64,000 nt of DNA. It comes from Symsagittifera roscoffensis (lineage: Eukaryota > Xenacoelomorpha > Acoela > Convolutidae). Below are positions 36,351 to 46,739 of this stretch, one piece after another (within the stretch, counting starts at the first letter, position 1; each line of letters opens with the position of its first letter). The notes beneath the pieces are model-generated. The model did no database searches, was not told the origin of the DNA, and saw only the letters and a list, made by a program, of their open reading frames with translations. Position numbers and translations under genes: made by a program. Where the stretch lies: positions 42,377,777-42,441,776 of the forward strand of contig NC_087066.1 of the NCBI RefSeq assembly GCF_963678635.1, read 5' to 3'.

Positions 36351-36443
36351 TCACCCAAAGGATGTTGGAATAAAATTTTAAGCAAAGCATCAAATGTATT
36401 TCATCAGCACAACCAAAACATATATTGTTCGTTAGCTAAACGT

Positions 36444-36953
36444 AACTTTTCCGACTTTCGAACAAAGAGACGGAATATTTGTGCTCGGGCGGTTTCTTTC
36501 TCCAGACAAGTTTATACTTTTTAACTAAGAAATTTTGACAAAACTTTTTAAACCAGCCACAAAATATTGTTTTCCTGAGCTCAAATTTAAAAAGTATATA
36601 TTTTGCTTGTGATCATTTTTCGTAAAGTTATGAGGGCTTAAAGATTGCCAATATGACCATTTTGGAACAATTAATGCGCGATCTACCTCATTCTAATAAC
36701 GCGGAAGCGGCAATTTATTCCGTTGCTAAGTTGGTCGAAGCAAGCTATTTGTTTTAGTTGCTACTTTACTAGGAGCGAAATCTATCACATGGTACTTAGT
36801 ATGGCGGGTGAAAGGATGATTTAAAAAATTCAAAAAAATTAAGTTTTTTTCTGACTGAAAAATACATCGTTTTTAAAAGCAAACACTGCTCCATAGATCT
36901 TTAAAGGCAGTCGGAGAATTCGGGGCTTCGCCATGAAACGAACAGTCTTGTTT
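36444..36953 (-). mobile_element. M1 unit, single, reverse
   Basis: Phrases in reverse order of the forward units: CCGACTTTCG, ATATTTGTGCTCGG, CCTGAGCTCAAATTT, TGATCATTTTTCGTAAAGTT, GGAACAATTAATGCGCGA, GGCAGTCGGAGAATTCGGGG and ending AACAGTCTTGTTT. It is inserted in module C at a site where module D carries only joined element ends (about 30642-30660). Confidence 0.65.
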
Positions 36954-37928
36954 GTTTTCTAATGAAAAAAAAATTGATTCAAAAGAGTACAGTAAAAATA
37001 ATTTAGGTTGCCTTACATAATAGAAACTACAGACTTAGATTTTTGGCTGCTCGGAAACTGTAAGAGATTATTCATTGTGACAAAAATTAATCCATGGCTT
37101 TAAATTGATTATCAGTTAATTATAGAATAAACAAATGTCCTAATTCATTGGTTGTACGAACCAGCCCAAGAAACATTTCGTTGCGCAAATTCATTCATGC
37201 TGAAAACTGTTGGACTCGATAAAACTCGTTGGTCAAAAAATTAGCGACGTAGTTTTATTGAAACTGCAAGGAGTAACGCATAAAGAGTAACGTTTTATTA
37301 ATGTAGAAACAAATACTGCAATAATATATGTACTGAAACATGACTGCTCATATCAGTTCGGAGCTTTTAAAGTTCCGATTGCCTTTTAAGATCTTAAGTA
37401 GTCTTGGTTCAAAAACAAAAATCTCCTCAACCAACTAGTCGGTTGCGTGATATGGTTTTGTTTTTAGGAAATGTCATTATTCCAAGGCGAGCTAGACCTA
37501 TAAGGATGTTTCTTCTGAGTAATTATTTTTATAAATTGAGGGTGTTCCATATCTGTAATTGGTCCTCTGTGCTGTTGAATCACGAGCTTTTTGATGGTGC
37601 AACGAACTTTTATTTTTATTTGCTTAAGTCTTGCGTGTTAAAGTCGTCAGCGGGTTTAGTTTTGTTTGTAAATTTCTTAATCCGAAGCGGGCTTATGATT
37701 TTCGAAATATCTCTTCTTTCAGTTTGTTTTTAAATGGTGTTTGTTTCCCATTTCTGAACACTACATTTTGATGTTTGTTGTGTTGTGTTCTACACAGCAC
37801 TTCGTAATTGGAAAAATTGTTTTGAATACTGACTGACACACCACGAAGGAAAAAAAAGAAAAAATGCAACATCTATGGAAATTTAAACAATACAGGAAGG
37901 TCTTACTTGTTGCAGAAAACTTGACTTA

Positions 37929-39072
37929 ATTGTTCCGACTTTCGATACGAAAGTAACGGAATATTTGTGCTCGGGGTGGGTTTTTTTTTCTTCAGACAAA
38001 TTTTGACTTTTTAACTAGCCATTTTTGACGGAAGTTTTTATATCATTCCAAAGCTATTGTTGTCCTGAGCTCAAATTTCAAAAGATATTTCACCTGTGAT
38101 CATTTTTCGTAAAGTTATGGGGGTTTAAAGATTGCCATTTTGGCCAATTTGGGACAATTAACGCGCGATATATTTCGCGTCATCAACACGTAAGCGGAGA
38201 TTTAATCCGTCTTAAAATCGTTCCAAATTGGTTGAAAGAAGCTTATTTGCCATAATTGATTTGTTACAAGGAGCTAAATCTATCTTTTTGTACTTTATAT
38301 GGCGTGTGGGGGGATGATTTTTCATTTTATTTTATTACACTCAAATTTCTGATGCTAATACTGCTCCATAAAGCCTTAAAAGGCAGTCGGAACACTCAGG
38401 GCTTCGCCCTGATACGAGCAGTCTTGTTCGATTTTATTTATGGGTCAAATCATGTTCTAAATCAATCAAAAAGTAACTGTTATGGTTAAAACTTGTGCCG
38501 CTGAGAGGAAAGTAACAAATTATGAAAACAAACAAGACTGCTCGTATCAGGGCGAAGCCCTGAATGTTCCGACTGCCTTTTGTGGAGCAGCAGTAATAAC
38601 ATTTAAAAAAATTTAATGAAATAAAATAAAATGAAATTTTTTTTCTAAAATTTGAAAATTTTTTTATGAAAATCATCCCCCCACACGCCATATAAAGTAC
38701 AAAAAGATAGATTTCGTTCCTTGTAACAAATCAATTACGGCAAATAAGCTTCGTTCAACAAATTTGGAACGATTTATAAGACGGATTAAATCTCCGCTTA
38801 CGCGTTAATAACGCGAATTATATCGCGCGTTAATTGTCCCAAATTGGTCAAAACGTCAAAATGGCAATCTTTAAACCCTCATAACTTTACGAAAGGTGAT
38901 CACAGGTGAAATATCTTTCCAAATTTAAGCTCAGGACAACAATACCTTTTGAATGATATAAAAAAATTCCGTCAAAAAAGGCCAGTTAAAAAGTCGAAAT
39001 TTGTCTGAAGAAAAAAAAAACTCACCCCGAGCACAAATATTCCGTTACTTTCGTATCGAAAGTCGGAACAAT
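37929..39072. mobile_element. head-to-head M1 foldback element (1144 bp)
   Basis: Arms 37929-38428 and 38531-39072 are near reverse complements around a 102 bp loop. Outer ends begin ATTGTTCCGACTTTCG. Each outer end carries a small palindrome ACTTTCGATACGAAAGT. Each inner end carries the hairpin CAGGGCTTCGCCCTG next to GACTGCTCGTATC or its complement. No transposase frame is present. A non-autonomous foldback element is the simplest reading. Confidence 0.75.
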
Positions 39073-39366
39073 AATTCCGCCTGGCAAAAAATGCCTTTCC
39101 GCCTGGCCTGCCTTTCTACACAATGACTGTCAAATATGCCAAACTCTAAGTTTTCGTTCAGATCTTTTGATCACACCGCGCAGAAAAAAAACGTTGTTGC
39201 TTTTTCTAAGACTGTGGTCGGAACATTCTGTGATCTTTGCACAGTAACCGGCTATCCTATTTGTGATGAAATTTCACCCAAAGGATGTTGGAATAAAATT
39301 TTAAGCAAAGCATCAAATGTATTTCATCAGCACAACCAAAACATATATTGTTCGTTAGCTAAACGT

Positions 39367-39876
39367 AACTTTTCCGACTTTCGAACAAAGAGACGGAATA
39401 TTTGTGCTCGGGCGGTTTCTTTCTCCAGACAAGTTTATACTTTTTAACTAAGAAATTTTGACAAAACTTTTTAAACCAGCCACAAAATATTGTTTTCCTG
39501 AGCTCAAATTTAAAAAGTATATATTTTGCTTGTGATCATTTTTCGTAAAGTTATGAGGGCTTAAAGATTGCCAATATGACCATTTTGGAACAATTAATGC
39601 GCGATCTACCTCATTCTAATAACGCGGAAGCGGCAATTTATTCCGTTGCTAAGTTGGTCGAAGCAAGCTATTTGTTTTAGTTGCTACTTTACTAGGAGCG
39701 AAATCTATCACATGGTACTTAGTATGGCGGGTGAAAGGATGATTTAAAAAATTCAAAAAAATTAAGTTTTTTTCTGACTGAAAAATACATCGTTTTTAAA
39801 AGCAAACACTGCTCCATAGATCTTTAAAGGCAGTCGGAGAATTCGGGGCTTCGCCATGAAACGAACAGTCTTGTTT
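39367..39876 (-). mobile_element. M1 unit, duplicated copy
   Basis: Copy of the 36444-36953 unit created by the tandem duplication, and identical as far as I can see. Confidence 0.65.
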
Positions 39877-40851
39877 GTTTTCTAATGAAAAAAAAATTGA
39901 TTCAAAAGAGTACAGTAAAAATAATTTAGGTTGCCTTACATAATAGAAACTACAGACTTAGATTTTTGGCTGCTCGGAAACTGTAAGAGATTATTCATTG
40001 TGACAAAAATTAATCCATGGCTTTAAATTGATTATCAGTTAATTATAGAATAAACAAATGTCCTAATTCATTGGTTGTACGAACCAGCCCAAGAAACATT
40101 TCGTTGCGCAAATTCATTCATGCTGAAAACTGTTGGACTCGATAAAACTCGTTGGTCAAAAAATTAGCGACGTAGTTTTATTGAAACTGCAAGGAGTAAC
40201 GCATAAAGAGTAACGTTTTATTAATGTAGAAACAAATACTGCAATAATATATGTACTGAAACATGACTGCTCATATCAGTTCGGAGCTTTTAAAGTTCCG
40301 ATTGCCTTTTAAGATCTTAAGTAGTCTTGGTTCAAAAACAAAAATCTCCTCAACCAACTAGTCGGTTGCGTGATATGGTTTTGTTTTTAGGAAATGTCAT
40401 TATTCCAAGGCGAGCTAGACCTATAAGGATGTTTCTTCTGAGTAATTATTTTTATAAATTGAGGGTGTTCCATATCTGTAATTGGTCCTCTGTGCTGTTG
40501 AATCACGAGCTTTTTGATGGTGCAACGAACTTTTATTTTTATTTGCTTAAGTCTTGCGTGTTAAAGTCGTCAGCGGGTTTAGTTTTGTTTGTAAATTTCT
40601 TAATCCGAAGCGGGCTTATGATTTTCGAAATATCTCTTCTTTCAGTTTGTTTTTAAATGGTGTTTGTTTCCCATTTCTGAACACTACATTTTGATGTTTG
40701 TTGTGTTGTGTTCTACACAGCACTTCGTAATTGGAAAAATTGTTTTGAATACTGACTGACACACCACGAAGGAAAAAAAAGAAAAAATGCAACATCTATG
40801 GAAATTTAAACAATACAGGAAGGTCTTACTTGTTGCAGAAAACTTGACTTA

Positions 40852-41996
40852 ATTGTTCCGACTTTCGATACGAAAGTAACGGAATATTTGTGCTCGGGGT
40901 GGGTTTTTTTTTTCTTCAGACAAATTTTGACTTTTTAACTAGCCATTTTTGACGGAAGTTTTTATATCATTCCAAAGCTATTGTTGTCCTGAGCTCAAAT
41001 TTCAAAAGATATTTCACCTGTGATCATTTTTCGTAAAGTTATGGGGGTTTAAAGATTGCCATTTTGGCCAATTTGGGACAATTAACGCGCGATATATTTC
41101 GCGTCATCAACACGTAAGCGGAGATTTAATCCGTCTTAAAATCGTTCCAAATTGGTTGAAAGAAGCTTATTTGCCATAATTGATTTGTTACAAGGAGCTA
41201 AATCTATCTTTTTGTACTTTATATGGCGTGTGGGGGGATGATTTTTCATTTTATTTTATTACACTCAAATTTCTGATGCTAATACTGCTCCATAAAGCCT
41301 TAAAAGGCAGTCGGAACACTCAGGGCTTCGCCCTGATACGAGCAGTCTTGTTCGATTTTATTTATGGGTCAAATCATGTTCTAAATCAATCAAAAAGTAA
41401 CTGTTATGGTTAAAACTTGTGCCGCTGAGAGGAAAGTAACAAATTATGAAAACAAACAAGACTGCTCGTATCAGGGCGAAGCCCTGAATGTTCCGACTGC
41501 CTTTTGTGGAGCAGCAGTAATAACATTTAAAAAAATTTAATGAAATAAAATAAAATGAAATTTTTTTTCTAAAATTTGAAAATTTTTTTATGAAAATCAT
41601 CCCCCCACACGCCATATAAAGTACAAAAAGATAGATTTCGTTCCTTGTAACAAATCAATTACGGCAAATAAGCTTCGTTCAACAAATTTGGAACGATTTA
41701 TAAGACGGATTAAATCTCCGCTTACGCGTTAATAACGCGAATTATATCGCGCGTTAATTGTCCCAAATTGGTCAAAACGTCAAAATGGCAATCTTTAAAC
41801 CCTCATAACTTTACGAAAGGTGATCACAGGTGAAATATCTTTCCAAATTTAAGCTCAGGACAACAATACCTTTTGAATGATATAAAAAAATTCCGTCAAA
41901 AAAGGCCAGTTAAAAAGTCGAAATTTGTCTGAAGAAAAAAAAAACTCACCCCGAGCACAAATATTCCGTTACTTTCGTATCGAAAGTCGGAACAAT
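40852..41996. mobile_element. head-to-head M1 foldback element, duplicated copy
   Basis: Copy of 37929-39072 created by the tandem duplication. It differs only by one extra T in the T-run near 40904-40914. Confidence 0.75.
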
Positions 41997-42566
41997 AATT
42001 CCGCCTGGCAAAAAATGGCTTGCGTAACGCTCTAGTAAAACGTTTAGATTAAAAATCAAAAGTCCAGCATTGAATCTGAAACAGTAGTAGAGACACCCCA
42101 TAGAAGGGTTAAAATTCTAACAGAATACAACATCACCCTGGAGCAGAGAAAAGGATGCCCAACAAACTGCGAAGAATACTTCAATACTTAAAGCTTTTTC
42201 AACGATATAAAACACAACGTGTTTTAGCATTGCTTTGCGTGTTTGCTGTTGACTTTTTTAAAAAACTCTGAAAGAATCATAACACTTTTTTTGAGGATGT
42301 AAGCCACAGATTGAGGCCGAATCTATTTTAAGCCGCAAAGAGCCCAAATCAATCAACTTCTTAATTCATTATCGTGTCTTTGGACTCACGCGTTTTTTGT
42401 TTTTTGTTTGAAATATGAGGCAAAAAGCAAAATCCGCTTGTCGTTTTACCAGCCTAATAAGAATAAATGAAAACTTTTTTCAAACGTGCACATGAAAGAA
42501 AAAAATTGATCTCGCAAAAAGGCTTTAAATTGATCATGCAAAAAGGACGGATTGATTATGTATGAT

Positions 42567-43015
42567 CGGGTTGGTTTTTTTCTTTAAATTTCTACAAATT
42601 TCGACCTTTCTAACTATAATTTTTTGACTGAATTGTTTATATCAGCCGAAAAGGTTTGTTGCCTTGAGCTCAAATTTACAAAGATATTTCACCTATTATC
42701 ATTTTTTGTAACGCTATGAGGGTTTACAGATTGCAAATTTTGCCAATTTGGGACAACTAACGCGCGATATATTTTGCGCTATTAACGCGTAGGCGAATAT
42801 TTCATCCGTCTTATGAACCATTTAAATTGATTAAATCATAACTGCAGTACCAGACTGGTAGTGAAATCTATCACTTTGTACTTGATATGGCTTGTAGACG
42901 AATGACTTTTAAAAGATCTCAAATTTTTTTTTCACTGTTTTCTTAGCCAAAAACTGCTCCATACAGCTTAAAAAGCACTCGGAACTTTTGCCCTAATAAA
43001 AACAGTCTTGTTTCT
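42567..43015 (-). mobile_element. M1 unit, diverged, reverse
   Basis: It contains CCTTGAGCTCAAATTTACAA, GGGACAACTAACGCGCGATA, CTATTAACGCGTAGGCG, TTTGTACTTGATATGGC and a terminal AACAGTCTTGTTTC, in the same order as the reverse units at 36444 and 39367. It is clearly older than the duplicated copies. Confidence 0.6.
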
Positions 43016-43546
43016 TTTATCATCGCGAACTAACTAAGCTGAGTATGAAAAAGGAGCCAGAAAATACTTTCATTGTTCTGAAAATAAAACAGTTAAAGTT
43101 TTATCTGGTAAGCTGGAGCAAATTGCAACAGTTCCCATTAACATATACTTAAAAAGTATAAGGGATTCTTTTTTGATGCCGACTCAGTTGACTAACTGGA
43201 AACAGAAACTACCATAGTGACATCGCTGGTTTTAGAGACACATTAGATGCGTTATTTTTAATTCAAAAAATTGAGATCAGATAATGCATCTGGTTTCTAC
43301 TCACTAGAATTTGTTAAGAACTCGTAGATTTGATAATTCTAGATTACCTATCCACATTGCAGACGTAAGCCCATTAAGATAACAGAATTTCCTTCCCCCG
43401 ACTGAGGTTGAACCTTGAACAACAAATAAAACGCTTCCCACCCGTCCCGACCTTATGCATGCCTTGTGATATAGCTCCATCTGGCCCTTCTCGTGACAAC
43501 AGTCGTGGATATGAACCCGCAACATCTCGGTCAAAGTGTGAAGACT

Positions 43547-43577
43547 AGACTCGAGGATTCAGCATTTCCTCGAGTCT
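43547..43577. repeat. perfect 11 bp hairpin
   Basis: AGACTCGAGGA (43547-43557) and TCCTCGAGTCT (43567-43577) are exact reverse complements around a 9-base loop. It could be a structural end of a decayed element or a chance palindrome. No other role is visible. Confidence 0.6.
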
Positions 43578-45281
43578 TGTGGATCAATCATTAGTACTGG
43601 ACCGATGTCACCTATGTCTTATTCTGATGTCACCGGCTCTTATCGGAGGGATTCGATTTCGGTGATCTCCTCTGTGACAACATCACCTACACCTTTTTTC
43701 AACAAACATCATTTTTCAACAAGTCTGTTCTCATAGTTATATGTGAATCATTGGTCCGTCCTTAACTATACTTCTGCGGAGGTTACTTTTTTCGTACAAG
43801 TTGACCAAAATTTATAAACACACTACAATAATAGCTAGAAAGTTGCGTTTGAAATAGAGTTTGAATGGAATATTTAGATGCTGAGAAAGAAGTAGCTGAA
43901 ATAAGTCAGGACACTCCTCTAGCCCCTGGAGACAAGAACGCAAACGGGTTATTAAAATAAAGTTCTTGGGAAGTTGGTTAATTGAAACAGCGATAAAATT
44001 GGACCTCAAATTTGAAAAAGTAAGTTAGAGATGCTTTTATTTAACAAGGATTTTAGGACAAGTGTTGTCAGCAGAAAAATCTATATGAGTTTTTGCAGGA
44101 GGGACGCCAAAATAAAACAGTCAGGACTTGAAAGGGAGAAAAAACCCTAACTTCAATTAAAATTTAAGAAAAATATACAAAAGGATCATAAACAGCCTAC
44201 CATTAGGCGGAAAGATTATTACAAACTGATGGATAGTTGGTTCTTATCAGTGAAGGAGACCAATAGATACTAACCTAGAGTGTAGTTGGTTCTCATCAGT
44301 AAGAGAGACATCAGAATGAATGCTGAAAAGAGAATGACCAGCTAAGTTACTCAGTGGCTACGTTAGTTATTCATAGAGATAAACGAATTGAGCTAAGCCG
44401 AGGCTAGACTCCTGGTAGTTGCAATTGCAGTGGTTCCTGAGAGAGCTGATTAGTTAGTTGATTAGTAGTTGAATCCGAGTTCAGTACCGGTTGGAGTTAG
44501 TTGGTGAGTTGGTGAGCAAGCTGCGCTCTTGGAGTTGTTGTTTTGGAATTGAGTCAGGCGAGGATTAATGAGCCATTGTAACGATGTAGCGATTGAAGTG
44601 AACAAAACACAGGCTTAATTGTAGAAGCAGTGTAAAAGTTAACTAGCTCATCAGGGGTCTTATAAACTAAATTTTTGTCTATACGGAATGAATAGTTTTT
44701 GTGAAAATCTTCTCAGGCTCTGCTGGACAAATGATTGGGAGAAAAAGAAACCGATAATACCAAATCGAGAGGGAAACTTCAAATCACTTTGATTGTAACC
44801 CATTAAGTCTGACCATCAACTTAAGCGTTACGGAATCACGGATGATACTGTGCCTTAGTTTCCCCACTATAGTACTGTATAAGGGCAAAATTCATCAAAG
44901 AACGTGAGTTGTGATCAGTCTACAGAACATAATTGTTCAGTTTTTCAGATTTTTCCTTTGTAATTATTAATTTTTTCCTTCATTAGAATGGAACTCGTGA
45001 GCTCTCTTTAGTCTCACTTTAGGATTATAGCAGAACTATTCAGTCTATTAGTTAAAAGACAAAAGGCTTAGAGCTTCGATTATTTTACTCTGATAAAAAA
45101 CTATATATCTGATACCTTTTGCATCTTGTTTTTCTCAATATTTGTTCAAATTGTTTAAAATTCTGGGATGGAAAAGCAAAAAGTTACTTTTGGCAGAAAC
45201 CCTCTACTGCTAGGAAACTAAAACGCATTTCTTCCTTGAGTCTTCGGATGAGTCCCGCGTTATCTCATAAACCTGTTGCGA

Positions 45282-46285
45282 TTAACAAGTTTTGGAAAAA
45301 TGGTTGAGTTTACTGCAGGTCTTGCACTCTTTTTTCAATGCGAAGCATTTATTCAAATGATTTTCACTGAGTGTTGTACCGTATCTAAGGCATGTTTTTC
45401 GTTTATCTTTGTCCCGGTCATCATTAATGCCCTTCCTGTTTTTTCGATAGTTTTTGTAGGAGGAATTAGACTTCCTATTTCCTTGATTGCGAAGTTTCAA
45501 TAATAGTTGATATTTTATTCCGATCTGTCCACTCGAAACTGCTGCCGTTTGGCTGTTGTTTTTCTGATACACTTGTGTTGCTTGTTTGCTATGTTCAAAT
45601 TTTTGTGTACGTTTCAAATCTTTTTCTAACGCCAATGTCTCGAATCAAAGAGTATCTTGTATTGTATCGTTCTTCATTCTTGGTATAAACAAATATCGAA
45701 CTAATTCATACTCTAACGTTTCCAATTCCGATCTGGCTGCCTGGTACTTAGTGCTGCATGAAATATTTCTAGTGATTTGTTTACTTCGTGTGCACGTGCG
45801 ATCACTTTATACGTTTCAAAGGCTACAACTTTTACCTTGTCAAACGTAATTGTGATCAGATCATTAGTCTTTGTGAGTCTGCTTTGATGTTTTTACATGC
45901 GGGTTTATCTGCAGAAGTGGTTTTTTCAATCTTTGGACCTCAAAGCTAGAAATAAACATGAGACTAGTTTTTGTTGCTTTTCCGCGTAGATGTGATGTCT
46001 CCTTTGCGACATCTCTGCGTTAATTTCACATTTTCTGCATCGGTCTTTCACCTTGCCGATCTTTCTCTTTTTTTTCTTGCTGGTTCTGCCGGTGACTCAC
46101 ATCTACCGGAATCCACATTTTTTTGTTGCCGCCATCATGAAATTGTTTCGCCAGGTTTTGATCAACCGAGGTAGGTCATTCGATGCCGACGCCCAGTACA
46201 CCGGAATACCCAGGTCTGTTCCGTTCTCGTAATGTGGTATCTCTGATAATGAGTAGAAACGAGGTGCCCGTATTACTGAACTCAT
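45282..46285 (-). pseudogene. decayed Ty3/Gypsy gag fragment
   Basis: Reverse-strand frames in order: 46285-46103 with WASASNDLPRLIKTWRNNF, the W-x-x-N-F type start of a Gypsy capsid, and 45635-45282 ending in a double zinc-knuckle pattern. The second knuckle region reads CKTCSKLNHFSKTC, typical of Gypsy nucleocapsid (C-x-x-C-x-K-x-NHF-x-x-x-C). Between them (45636-46100) the frame is interrupted. No protease or reverse transcriptase was recognised downstream (lower coordinates). It is a relic that is unrelated in orientation and clearly older than the element at 50863-57060. Confidence 0.7.
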
Positions 46286-46739
46286 TAAGTACGAACAAAA
46301 GGTTTTCTATGAGCGTGTAAAAGTAGCGTATGAATCGTATTCAATAAATTGACTAAATTATGACCGTTTAGATCGAGCATCATGGCTGATCGGCACTAAA
46401 TCATATTACGTAACAATACTTTAGCAAAGCCAGAGCAGAATTTTTGAAAATTGACACCTGTTTTGCACTGACAGATTTTGCACTGGCAGATCATTTTTTC
46501 AAATTTTTCACTGATAAAGAAGAACAGACGAACAAATATTGACGCGTAGAAAATGAATAATTGGAAAATGAGTTTTAAAAAATGATTGGGATTTGCCGAC
46601 GATTTGGTTTAAATTCGACTATGAAACACATCAGTACTCACCGTTTTTTTTTTGCGTTTTTGCATCAACTGAATTTTGCAAAATATATCAAATATTCGCG
46701 TAATTGATACTTTCTGCTTTAAGCTTTCCTTTGCTGAAG

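Larger units (their letters stand above)
31619..37740 (+). repeat. module C of the array, gene copy decayed and interrupted by short elements
   Basis: From CTCAACGCAATC onward it matches module A to 35650. It then matches module D's tail: 35650-36000, about 36391-36443, and 37030-37480, interrupted by an M2 element (35985-36350) and an M1 unit (36444-36953). The exon 3 counterpart (about 35864 onward) has lost one base and hits a stop. The exon 2 donor is changed to TCTAAG, and the last-exon counterpart (after TTTGTTTTTAG near 37470) diverges within about 20 bases. The gene copy is therefore a pseudogene. Confidence 0.65.
36186..39093. repeat. unit 1 of a 2.9 kb near-identical tandem duplication
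   Basis: It matches 39109-42017 base for base as far as I can see, at an offset of 2923. The one exception is a T-run after GGGGTGGG (about 37981), which has nine T here and ten in unit 2, making the offset 2924 afterwards. A 15 bp junction (39094-39108) containing part of CCTTTCCGCCTGGCC separates the units. The unit contains the tail of module C, an M1 unit (36444-36953) and a head-to-head M1 pair (37929-39072). Confidence 0.93.
39109..42017. repeat. unit 2 of the 2.9 kb tandem duplication
   Basis: Second copy of 36186-39093 with the same internal elements shifted by 2923-2924: an M1 unit at 39367-39876 and a foldback element at 40852-41996. After ...AAAAAATG at 42017 the sequence diverges into GCTTGCGTAACG. 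Confidence 0.93.
42018..45281. other. intergenic, repeat remnants
   Basis: No gene was recognised. The stretch holds a degenerate M1 unit (42567-43015), a tRNA-like B-box on the reverse strand near 43505-43530 (GCGGGTTCATATCC), a perfect hairpin (43547-43577) and a two-copy direct repeat of about 49 bp starting at 44234 and 44283 (AGTTGGTTCT-ATCAGT). Sequence from about 44100 to 45280 may be decayed internal or LTR sequence of the reverse-strand Gypsy relic that follows. Confidence 0.5.

Noticed and set aside
36213-36524. 103-codon frame with several Cys (duplicated at 39136-39447), at first taken for a small secreted protein gene
   Set aside because: It is made up of the M2 element end (TTGCACAGTAACCGGCTATC) plus the start of an M1 unit. 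The identical duplicate is explained by the tandem duplication, and there is no splice or start context.
37404-37733. 109-codon frame present twice (also 40327-40656)
   Set aside because: Conservation is due only to the recent 2.9 kb duplication. It overlaps the decayed last-exon region of module C, and the composition is unremarkable.
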